Both the position numbers and the translations under genes were made by a program. From positions 62,001 through 126,000 of the forward strand of contig JABCZW010000001.1 in NCBI GenBank assembly GCA_013289475.1: DNA of 64,000 bases, written 5' to 3'. The stretch is from Bacteroidota bacterium (lineage in GTDB: Bacteria; Bacteroidota; Bacteroidia; JABEUT01). Positions 27,879 through 34,830 of the stretch are shown piece after piece. Position 1 is the stretch's first letter, and each line of letters begins with the position of its first letter. The notes under the pieces are model-generated. The model made no database searches. It saw nothing but the letters and a program-made list of their open reading frames with translations, and was not told the DNA's origin.

Positions 27879-28124
27879 TTACTTCTGGGTACTTGCTGCT
27901 TTGCTATCCTTGGTGCAGTCTTTGGTACATTTCTTGCCATCTTTTGTGCAAGTCTTGTCATCTTTACCACCGCCACAGCATTTCATTGTGCATTTATCGT
28001 CTTTGCAATTGCCTGTACATGTACAGCCTTTGCCTTTGCAGCCTCCGCCACCTCCCGCAAAAGCAGGTTGTGCTAAAAATCCGGTCAATCCTATAATAGC
28101 TGCGGTAAAAAGTAGTTTCTTCAT
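27879..28124 (-). CDS. Small secreted cysteine-rich protein
   Basis: From the ATG at 28124 it encodes 81 residues: a signal peptide (MKKLLFTAAIIGLTGFLAQ to AFA), then about 58 residues with ten cysteines, many Lys/Asp and a Gly5 run (GCKGKGCTCTGNC, DKCTMKCC, then three more spaced Cys). The CxC, CC and repeated CTKDxKK units look like a metal-chelating or multi-disulfide peptide. I do not recognise a named family; it differs from classical metallothioneins in being exported. A TATATTTG -7 box (28148-28155) precedes the ATG by 23 nt and a strong terminator follows, so it is a monocistronic unit. A longer start at 28160 is less likely because it precedes the signal peptide. Confidence 0.8.
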   Translation of the reverse strand: MKKLLFTAAIIGLTGFLAQPAFAGGGGGCKGKGCTCTGNCKDDKCTMKCCGGGKDDKTCTKDGKKCTKDCTKDSKAASTQK

Positions 28125-28147
28125 AGTATAGTTTCTTATTTGTTTTT

Positions 28148-28155
28148 CAAATATA
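28148..28155 (-). promoter_or_regulatory. -7 element of the Cys-rich peptide gene
   Basis: TATATTTG on the minus strand matches TAnnTTTG and lies 23 nt before the ATG at 28124. I see no -33 box at the right distance. Confidence 0.5.
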
Positions 28156-28277
28156 GGCATAAAGCAGGCAATTAAATCTCTATTTAACCTTCTTTAACAC
28201 AACTATACAGATGCAGGATAAAAAGAAAAGGCCCATAATGGCTTAAAACTCATATTTTAGCAGTCCATTTTTGGTAA

Positions 28278-28973
28278 ATGAAGAAAGCCTTTTTAACAAA
28301 TCTTGCTATTGTATTAGGGTTAAACCTAACTATTAAACCGCTTTGGATATTTATTATTGACAGGAATGTTCAGAACCAGGTTGGCCTTGCTGAATTTGGT
28401 ACCTACTTCTCACTTTTTAACTTTTCCTATCTATTCTATATAATACTCGATTTGGGTCTTACTGGTTTCAATAACCGTAACATAGCTCAAAACAGCCATT
28501 TGTTAAGCAAGCACTTCTCCAGGATGGTAATGCTTAAACTTACGCTTGCGGTTGTTTATCTTGCTGTGTGTTGTGCAATCGGCTTTATTATAAAGTATGA
28601 TGCAAGGCATATGAAACTGTTGATGATATTATGTTTTAACCAGTTTCTCATTTCGTTTATACTTTATCTGCGCTCAAATATTTCGGGCATGCACTTTTTT
28701 AAAACTGATAGCATTATATCGGTAACGGATCGGCTCATTGGTATTGCTATTTGTGCTCCAATAATATGGTGGCATTTTCTAGGTGGTATAGATATAATGA
28801 ACTATGTATATGCCCAAACAGTATCGTATTTATTTACAGCCATTATCGCTTTTAGTATCGTAGTTAATAAGGCAGGTTTTATAAAGTTTGACTGGGGCCG
28901 CACATTCAGCATTATGATTTTGAAGCAAAGTTTCCCTTTTGCCATATTGGGTGCACTCATGATTTTTTTTTAA
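28278..28973 (+). CDS. N-terminal half of a frameshifted Wzx-type polysaccharide flippase
   Basis: 231 residues with about six or seven membrane helices. It starts KKAFLTNLAIVLGLNLTIKPLWIF and has FGTYFSLFNFSYLFYIILDLGLTGFNNRNIAQ, typical of the polysaccharide biosynthesis/MATE-like flippases that turn lipid-linked sugar units across the inner membrane. The frame ends in a TAA made by a run of nine T at 28963-28971. If the run had eight T, translation would go on as MIFFNRIDSVMLERML into the 28990 frame, which is the expected family sequence at this point. It is the first gene of the exopolysaccharide cluster. Confidence 0.85.
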   Translation: MKKAFLTNLAIVLGLNLTIKPLWIFIIDRNVQNQVGLAEFGTYFSLFNFSYLFYIILDLGLTGFNNRNIAQNSHLLSKHFSRMVMLKLTLAVVYLAVCCAIGFIIKYDARHMKLLMILCFNQFLISFILYLRSNISGMHFFKTDSIISVTDRLIGIAICAPIIWWHFLGGIDIMNYVYAQTVSYLFTAIIAFSIVVNKAGFIKFDWGRTFSIMILKQSFPFAILGALMIFF

Positions 28974-28989
28974 CCGTATTGACTCCGTA

Positions 28990-29715
28990 ATGCTGGAGAG
29001 AATGCTTAACGACAATGGCATTGAGGCGGGTATTTATGCCCAGGCATTCAGATTACTTGATGCCGCCAATATGGTGTCCGTATTATCTGCAGGCTTGTTG
29101 CTCCCAATGTTTGCACGTATGCTTAAATATAAGGAGTCGGTTGAATCTTTAGTGAAAGTGTCATATACTATGTTTATGACACTTGCCATAATGGTGGCAG
29201 CCGGTTGTTTTTTTTATGGCGAAAATATGATGCGTATGTTATATACCGGTGATGTTGCGGAATCTACAAAAGTATTCCAAGTACTTATGTGTTGTTTTAT
29301 GGGCACTGCTACCCAATATATATTCAGCACGCTACTTACTGCCAATGGTAACCTTAAGCAATTAAATATAATTGCAGGCTGTGGCATGGCCATTAATATT
29401 GGTGTTAACTTTATTATAATACCCCGTTTTCATGCCTTAGGTTCTGCCTGCGTGAGCCTATCAACGCAACTTTTTGTTGCTTTTGTTCAAATACTGGTAA
29501 TGCAAAAAATATTCAAGTTCGAAATGCTTTTTAAGCTCCTGGCTACATTGGCAGTATTTGCTATTGGGGTTATTGGTATCAATTACCTTTCCCTTAAATT
29601 ACCATTCGATTGGAGGGTTTCTTTTATATTAATGTGCGGGGCATCAGGTATTTTTGCCTTTGCAATTGGCCTTTTGAATGTTAAGGGATTCCTAAATGTG
29701 ATGAAAAACGGGTAG
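28990..29715 (+). CDS. C-terminal half of the frameshifted Wzx-type flippase
   Basis: 241 residues with about seven membrane helices continue the flippase of 28278-28973. The true coding continuity starts at the T run (28972, NRIDSVMLERML), not at the ATG at 28990. The joined protein would be about 478 residues with 12-14 helices, normal for Wzx. An internal T8 run at 29208-29215 is in frame and intact, so long T runs are tolerated in this gene. Whether the split is a sequencing error, a true inactivation, phase variation or is bypassed by slippage cannot be told here. Confidence 0.85.
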   Translation: MLERMLNDNGIEAGIYAQAFRLLDAANMVSVLSAGLLLPMFARMLKYKESVESLVKVSYTMFMTLAIMVAAGCFFYGENMMRMLYTGDVAESTKVFQVLMCCFMGTATQYIFSTLLTANGNLKQLNIIAGCGMAINIGVNFIIIPRFHALGSACVSLSTQLFVAFVQILVMQKIFKFEMLFKLLATLAVFAIGVIGINYLSLKLPFDWRVSFILMCGASGIFAFAIGLLNVKGFLNVMKNG

Positions 29716-29767
29716 GATAAGGAAATTATTTTATTTTTGTTGCCCTTTTGCAGCAGTATTAAACTAA

Positions 29768-30820
29768 ATGGAAAGAGAAACTAATAGTTTTTTTCAAAAT
29801 TCTGATAATTTCTTTGCCTCTATGCTGAGGCATCGTAAGGCATTGTTTATCATTTCGTTGAGTGCTGCAATCATTTCAGGTGTCGTATCTCTAATGCTTC
29901 CTAAAAAGTACAAGTCTTCAACGGTACTTTTTACCTCTCTTACCAATAATACCTCCAGGTCACTTCTCGATCAAACCTATGAGTCTAAGGATTATATAGC
30001 CTTTGGCGATGATAAGAACTGCGAACAAATGATGCAGATTATCAAGTCGGCGGATGTAATGTATGCCATGGCTAAGAAGTATAACTTGTATGAATACTAT
30101 GGCTTAACCAAGGATTGGGACAAGGACTTTAAGCTAAGAGGAGACTACTATGATAATTTTGAGTTTGATATTACTGAATTCCAATCGATACGGATTACAG
30201 TATACGATAAAGATCCTGATCATGCGGTTGCATTTGCCAATGGAATTGTTAAAGTTTCTGATTCTATTTACAGACAAGTTATATCACAAAGGTCTCATGC
30301 TACTTTCGATATAGTAAAGCAACAATACGATTCATCTAAAACTGTATTAAAAGCCCTTGAGGATTCAATGGATTTTTACCGTAAACAAGGTGTATTGAGC
30401 TATGATTACCAAGTAAAGGAACTTACCAAAGGTTATGCCGATGCACAAAACAAAGGTAGCCAGGCTGATATTAAAGCGATGCAGGACAAATTGAACACTT
30501 TTGCCGCTTATGGCAGAGGTTATTGGGATTTATATAATGCATTGTCTGACCAGTATAAATGGATGTTACAGGTTAAGCAGGCCTATATGGAGGCTAAGAC
30601 CAATATGGATAAAGTAATTCCACCATTTTTTATTGCTGAAAGAGCTGTGAAGCCTGATAAAAGATCCTTGCCTATTAGATGGATAATTGTTGTAATATCA
30701 ACACTTGCTGCTTTTTTTTTCGGCCTAGGGTTCCTGTTAATATCAGAGAAGGTAAAACAGAGAGCACAGTTATTGTCCCAGGAAAAGATAAGTCAACCGG
30801 GTATATCCCTCAAACCATAA
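29768..30820 (+). CDS. Wzz-like polysaccharide co-polymerase, first copy
   Basis: 350 residues with the chain-length determinant layout: a cytoplasmic N-terminus, TM1 near 27-46 (ALFIISLSAAIISGVVSLML), a large extracytoplasmic helical domain with coiled-coil segments (SRSLLDQTYESKDY, then HATFDIVKQQYDSSKTVLKALEDSM), and TM2 near 305-328 after the typical PDKRSLPIRW motif. These proteins set the length of O-antigen or capsule chains. No tyrosine-kinase domain is fused and none is nearby. The T9 run inside TM2 (30712-30720) is in frame. It follows the flippase after 52 bp and precedes the paralog by 5 bp. Confidence 0.87.
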   Translation: MERETNSFFQNSDNFFASMLRHRKALFIISLSAAIISGVVSLMLPKKYKSSTVLFTSLTNNTSRSLLDQTYESKDYIAFGDDKNCEQMMQIIKSADVMYAMAKKYNLYEYYGLTKDWDKDFKLRGDYYDNFEFDITEFQSIRITVYDKDPDHAVAFANGIVKVSDSIYRQVISQRSHATFDIVKQQYDSSKTVLKALEDSMDFYRKQGVLSYDYQVKELTKGYADAQNKGSQADIKAMQDKLNTFAAYGRGYWDLYNALSDQYKWMLQVKQAYMEAKTNMDKVIPPFFIAERAVKPDKRSLPIRWIIVVISTLAAFFFGLGFLLISEKVKQRAQLLSQEKISQPGISLKP

Positions 30821-30825
30821 CTCCA

Positions 30826-31752
30826 ATGACTGCTTTTCAAAACACCAATTTCCTGAAATGGATAATAGCGAATAGAAGGTCTCTGTTGGTGGTGCAGGTT
30901 ATTGCTGTAATCGCATCAGTTATTTTCTCCTCGCCATATTTTATGCCCAAGCAGTTCAAATCATTTGCGGTGGTATATCCTTACAATCTTTCAACTTATT
31001 CGCACGAATCACCTACTGAACAGATGATGCAGTTCCTTACTTCGCGTGATATAAAGGAAGGTGTAATTAAGAAGTTTAACCTTGCTAAGCATTATAATGT
31101 TGATACTGCTGACAGGGAGTGGAAAAGTATATTGCTAGATAAATACGACAGGAATATTATAGTTAATGGTACCGAATACGAAGCAGTGGAGGTAATTGCC
31201 TATGATATAAATGCGGATACTGCTTACAGGATAGTTAGCGGAATATTGAACGTGTTAAATGAACAGGTGCTTAAGGTGCAAAAAGAAAAATCTGCCGAAG
31301 TAGCCAGGCTTTGGAAAGGGCAATTAGATTTAAAGAAAAAGGAATGCGATTCGCTTTCTAATTTATCCAAGTCATTAAGTACTCAATATGGGCTGTTGGA
31401 TTACAGTAGCCAAACACGTGAAGTGACAAAAGCATATTATCAGAATTCTGCATCTGCTAAGAGCGCGGAAGTGGCGACCCAAATGAAAAACATGGAAGAA
31501 AAGGGTATGGAGCTGCAAGCTGTTAACCAGCACCTCAATGCTGCATTAAGCACCTATGATGAATTATTGAACAAATATGAGGACGCTGAAAAGGACGTTA
31601 CTAAACAACTTACCTATTCAAATATTATAACTTCTCCTTATATCGCCGATAAAAAATCGTACCCGATTCGTTGGCTGGTGGTGCTCATTACATGTATTGC
31701 AGCATTTGTATTCTCTGCAGTGGTGCTAAGAACCGTAGAAAAGCTTAAATAA
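30826..31752 (+). CDS. Wzz-like polysaccharide co-polymerase, second copy
   Basis: From the ATG at 30826 it has 308 residues. TM1 lies near 21-38 (LLVVQVIAVIASVIF). The periplasmic domain shares with the first copy the spacing of EQMMQFLTSRDIKEGVIKKFNLAKHYNV and the long coiled-coil region. TM2 follows ADKKSYPIRWLVVLI. It is clearly a diverged paralog of the preceding gene; the two start-stop 5 bp apart. Two Wzz-type proteins side by side may form hetero-oligomers or set two chain lengths. The frame is open upstream to 30679, but that part overlaps the first copy and is not real. Confidence 0.87.
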   Translation: MTAFQNTNFLKWIIANRRSLLVVQVIAVIASVIFSSPYFMPKQFKSFAVVYPYNLSTYSHESPTEQMMQFLTSRDIKEGVIKKFNLAKHYNVDTADREWKSILLDKYDRNIIVNGTEYEAVEVIAYDINADTAYRIVSGILNVLNEQVLKVQKEKSAEVARLWKGQLDLKKKECDSLSNLSKSLSTQYGLLDYSSQTREVTKAYYQNSASAKSAEVATQMKNMEEKGMELQAVNQHLNAALSTYDELLNKYEDAEKDVTKQLTYSNIITSPYIADKKSYPIRWLVVLITCIAAFVFSAVVLRTVEKLK

Positions 31753-31759
31753 TAAAATC

Positions 31760-33229
31760 TTGACGGACAAGAGAAATATAGTTGCATTTTACATTGCAAG
31801 CGCAATATTTATTCTTGCCGATTGCCTGCTTATCTGGCTACAGCAAAGCTATGTTCTTAATTTGGTGCCTGTGGCGATGCTTATTGTGTATATGGCTTTG
31901 TTCAAGCTTGATGCATTAATGCTTACGGTCGCTTTTTTTACTCCATTATCCCTGAATATTACAAATATTCCGGGCCTTAGCCTTGGGCAAGTCGGGGTTG
32001 GTATTGCCTTGCCTACAGAACCAATAATGCTTGGTATCATGTTGCTTTTTATTCTCAGGCTGGCAAGCGATGGAATTGATAAAAGCCTGATAAAGCATCC
32101 TGTAAGTATTACCATATCAATTGGCCTTATATGGATGCTGTTAACGTCTATTACAAGCACTATGCCATTCGTATCATTTAAGTTTCTTATTGAGCGCAGT
32201 TGGGGTGTATTTACTTTCTATTTTTTAGGCCTGTGTCTTTTCGATAACCGCAAAAACATTATTGCTTTTTGCTGGTTATATATTATTTCTTTTTGCGGGG
32301 TAATAATCTATACTACCATTAGGCACGCACATAACCACTTTGCAGAAAAATTCTCACACATTGCCCCAACTCCTTTTTATAACGATCATACTGCATATGG
32401 TGCGCTGTTAGCTATGTTTATTCCTGTCGTAATAGGCTTGTGTTTTATCAAAACCAATAATACAATTGGTAAGCGTTTTGCTCCTATTGTCGCAATGATG
32501 TTTCTTGTAGCTGTTGGGCTTTCATATAGCCGCGGCGCCTGGGTTAGTCTTGTTGCTGCATTTGCTGTTTTTATTGTGTTACTGCTGAAAATCCAACTTC
32601 GTACCATTCTTGTAATGCTCATAATTGCATTGGGTGTTGGTTTTGTTTACCAGGATAAGATTGTGCTGAAGCTTGAAAAAAACAACAAAGAAGTATCGGA
32701 GGATATCAGCGCCGAGTTGCAGTCTATTTCCAATATCTCTTCTGATGCATCTAACCGCGAGCGTATAAACCGCTGGAACTGTGCCATACGCATGTTTAAG
32801 GATAAACCTGTATTTGGTTTTGGTCCGGGAACATATATGTTCAAGTATGCCCCATACCAGCTTTCGCGCAATCGTACTATAATAAGTACCAATATGGGTA
32901 ACGGAGGTAATGCCCATAGTGAATACCTTGGCCCGCTGTCTGAAGAGGGAGTATTGGGTATGTTGTCTTTTCTGGCTATTGTGGTTTTTGTCACCATAAC
33001 TTCATTCAGGCTTTATTACAGGCTTGTGGACCGCGATTTGAAAATAATTGTGCTTTGCATATACCTTGGCCTTGTTACGTATTTTGTGCATGGTACTATG
33101 AACAACTTCCTCGATACTGATAAAGGTGCTGTGCCTTTCTGGGGCTTTATAGGCATATTAGTTGCCATAGATCTGCGATACAGGAAAGGTGTGGTTGAAG
33201 AAAAGAAACCGGAACCAGCGCTTACTTAA
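31760..33229 (+). CDS. O-antigen polymerase/ligase family protein (Wzy_C domain)
   Basis: 489 residues with about eleven membrane helices and the Wzy_C/WaaL loop: ASNRERINRWNCAIRMFKDKPVFGFGPGTY and NAHSEYLGPLSEEGVLGM, where an Arg and a His near the loop are typical of the family. Such proteins either polymerise repeat units in the periplasm or attach glycans to a carrier; next to Wzx and Wzz the polymerase role is more likely. The start is a TTG at 31760, 7 bp after the second Wzz-like gene. No glycosyltransferase gene is present between the flippase and this gene, so sugar assembly must be encoded elsewhere. It overlaps the convergent phosphatase gene by 8 bp. Confidence 0.88.
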   Translation: MTDKRNIVAFYIASAIFILADCLLIWLQQSYVLNLVPVAMLIVYMALFKLDALMLTVAFFTPLSLNITNIPGLSLGQVGVGIALPTEPIMLGIMLLFILRLASDGIDKSLIKHPVSITISIGLIWMLLTSITSTMPFVSFKFLIERSWGVFTFYFLGLCLFDNRKNIIAFCWLYIISFCGVIIYTTIRHAHNHFAEKFSHIAPTPFYNDHTAYGALLAMFIPVVIGLCFIKTNNTIGKRFAPIVAMMFLVAVGLSYSRGAWVSLVAAFAVFIVLLLKIQLRTILVMLIIALGVGFVYQDKIVLKLEKNNKEVSEDISAELQSISNISSDASNRERINRWNCAIRMFKDKPVFGFGPGTYMFKYAPYQLSRNRTIISTNMGNGGNAHSEYLGPLSEEGVLGMLSFLAIVVFVTITSFRLYYRLVDRDLKIIVLCIYLGLVTYFVHGTMNNFLDTDKGAVPFWGFIGILVAIDLRYRKGVVEEKKPEPALT

Positions 33230-34256
33230 GTATCCTGCATACCAGCAGGGTAATATCATCTACGTATTCCTTAGCGTCTTTAAATTCCTTAAGCTCATCA
33301 ATAATACTGGTGGTTAATTGCTTGGCTGTGCGGTGTTCATTTACATTAGTAGTGAATAGATCAGTGAGTTTTTCAAGGCCAAATTCTTCCTTGTTGTCGT
33401 TTTCAATTTCAATAACGCCATCGGTGTAGGTAAGCAATGTTGCCGGTGGCCTCAGGGTAAGTATGCCTTCTTTTACATTTGGTATTTCTGTCAGCATACC
33501 CAAAGCAGGGCAACCCGATTTTAGTAATGTTACCGTATCCTCCATGTGAAGAAGGGGAGGGTAGTGGCCCGCATTTATATAATGCATCGATTGGGTGAGC
33601 CTGTTATACTTGGCAATGAAGAAGGTGATGAAACTCTCTCCCTTAGCAGTTTGCACCACTTTTCGGTTAAGGCGCACAATAAGTTCAGTAAGCGAAGATG
33701 TTTGTTCAATAAGCGCAAGTAGATTGGCCTGGAAATTGCTCATGAGCAATGCGGCTGCAACACCTTTGCCCGAAACGTCGGCAATGCAAATAGCAAATTC
33801 ACTTTCATCAAGCGGAATAAAATCGTAATAATCTCCGCTTATTTGATGGAATGGCAGGTAGACCGCATCCATATCCAACTCATGGGTATGCGGCAGAACA
33901 CTCGGTACAAGAATAGATTGTATTTCTTTAGCAAGGTCCATCTCCCTCTGTAATACCGCCTGACGAATACTTTCTTTTGCCAGTTTTTTATTTTCAATAG
34001 CAACCACCAATATATTGGTAAGTGTTTGTATGAATGGCAAGTGTTTAATGGCCGGACTTACACCAATACTCTCTTCATTTAAATCGCCAAGGAACACATA
34101 AGCAAGCGGACTGTTTTTGTGATATACCGGTACAATTATTTCAAACTTTTCGTTCTTGGGCCATTGTTCCTGTCCTATAGATGTTATATCGCGTATATCA
34201 GTAAATTTTTTTTGCATGTTCAACTGTGGCAGCAAGATGGTCTCTCTGGATGCCAT
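33222..34256 (-). CDS. SpoIIE-type PP2C phosphatase, catalytic part of a frameshifted gene
   Basis: The 344-residue frame holds the rest of a GAF-like domain (FEIIVPVYHKNSPLAYVFLGDLNEE), a coiled linker (REMDLAKEIQSILVPSVLP) and a complete SpoIIE/PP2C-type Ser/Thr phosphatase domain with its metal ligands: QISGDYYDFIP, ADVSGKGVAAALLMS, NAGHYPPLLH, LLTYTDGVIEI and DDITLLVCRI. The frame-true part begins at the A8 run (plus-strand T8 at 34206-34213), continuing the 34198-34473 frame. Such phosphatases act on anti-anti-sigma factors or related switches in stress or stationary-phase control. The 3' end overlaps the end of the Wzy-like gene by 8 bp. Confidence 0.85.
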   Translation of the reverse strand: MASRETILLPQLNMQKKFTDIRDITSIGQEQWPKNEKFEIIVPVYHKNSPLAYVFLGDLNEESIGVSPAIKHLPFIQTLTNILVVAIENKKLAKESIRQAVLQREMDLAKEIQSILVPSVLPHTHELDMDAVYLPFHQISGDYYDFIPLDESEFAICIADVSGKGVAAALLMSNFQANLLALIEQTSSLTELIVRLNRKVVQTAKGESFITFFIAKYNRLTQSMHYINAGHYPPLLHMEDTVTLLKSGCPALGMLTEIPNVKEGILTLRPPATLLTYTDGVIEIENDNKEEFGLEKLTDLFTTNVNEHRTAKQLTTSIIDELKEFKDAKEYVDDITLLVCRILK

Positions 34257-34473
34257 AATTTAACATCGACTTCCAGTCATTATTATCGTACCGTAGAAGT
34301 ATTAGTTTACCTATAAATAGTTTATGCTGCAATACGTTCCTATAAATCTCAAGTAAAACATCAATAGAAGCATTCAGGTTGATAGACTTGGTGATCTCCA
34401 ACAACGAATTAAGCTTAATATCCGCTATGCGTAAACGCTTGGCACTTGATGTTTTATTATTATCCGGTAGCAT
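34198..34473 (-). CDS. N-terminal part of the frameshifted phosphatase (GAF-like)
   Basis: 91 residues: a short polar start, then RIADIKLNSLLEITKSINLNASIDVLLEIYRNVLQ, the usual lead-in helix of a GAF domain, and its first beta strands (KLILLRYDNNDW). It stops just after HAKK because of a run of eight A in the sense strand. With seven A the reading would go on HAKKFTDIRDITSIGQEQ, matching the start of the downstream frame. The joined protein would be about 416 residues. The real gene start is therefore 34473. Confidence 0.8.
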   Translation of the reverse strand: MLPDNNKTSSAKRLRIADIKLNSLLEITKSINLNASIDVLLEIYRNVLQHKLFIGKLILLRYDNNDWKSMLNYGIQRDHLAATVEHAKKIY

Positions 34474-34490
34474 ATCTTAAATCTTATTAT

Positions 34491-34823
34491 TCAATTTGTC
34501 CTAGTATTCCCTTCAGCATTCGATATTCCTTGTTCGATATTCATTATTTGCAGACTCCATGCTTGCGGTTTATTGCTGAACATCGCTTTCGTCTTTGTCC
34601 ATGTTTGTTTGAACAGTTCCGAATTACGGTAATTGTCCAGGTGTTTTTCCGACTCCCAATTACTATACGTAAAAAATACGTTGGTGGTTTGGGTGTCGTT
34701 CAACAGTTGCAATCCTGTACAACCTTCAAACGAAGCTATTTTAGATCGGGTGGCTGTAAACAGGTCCATGAAATCCTTCACCTTTTCCGGCATAAACTCC
34801 ATTCTAACTATACGTACTATCAC
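34491..34823 (-). CDS. Antibiotic biosynthesis monooxygenase (ABM) family protein
   Basis: 110 residues, a single ferredoxin-like ABM domain: MIVRIVRMEFMPEKVKDFMDLF, FEGCTGLQLLNDTQ, VFFTYSNWESEKHLDNYRNSELF. The start is a GTG at 34823, fixed by the family N-terminus. Members act as small monooxygenases, haem-degrading or quinone-related enzymes; nothing here points to a particular substrate. The C-terminal NIEQGISNAEGNTRTN is a non-conserved tail. It lies 7 bp downstream of the aconitase stop and 17 bp before the phosphatase start, so one transcript from aconitase is likely. Confidence 0.88.
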   Translation of the reverse strand: MIVRIVRMEFMPEKVKDFMDLFTATRSKIASFEGCTGLQLLNDTQTTNVFFTYSNWESEKHLDNYRNSELFKQTWTKTKAMFSNKPQAWSLQIMNIEQGISNAEGNTRTN

Positions 34824-34830
34824 TCTTCCC

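Noticed and set aside
27743-27976. 77-codon minus-strand frame across the terminator of the Cys-rich gene
   Set aside because: Overlaps the Cys-rich gene in another frame, runs through a strong terminator and encodes no recognisable protein.
30679-30825. Extended N-terminus of the second Wzz-like protein
   Set aside because: It overlaps the first Wzz-like gene in another frame and lacks family similarity. The ATG at 30826 precedes the first membrane helix correctly.
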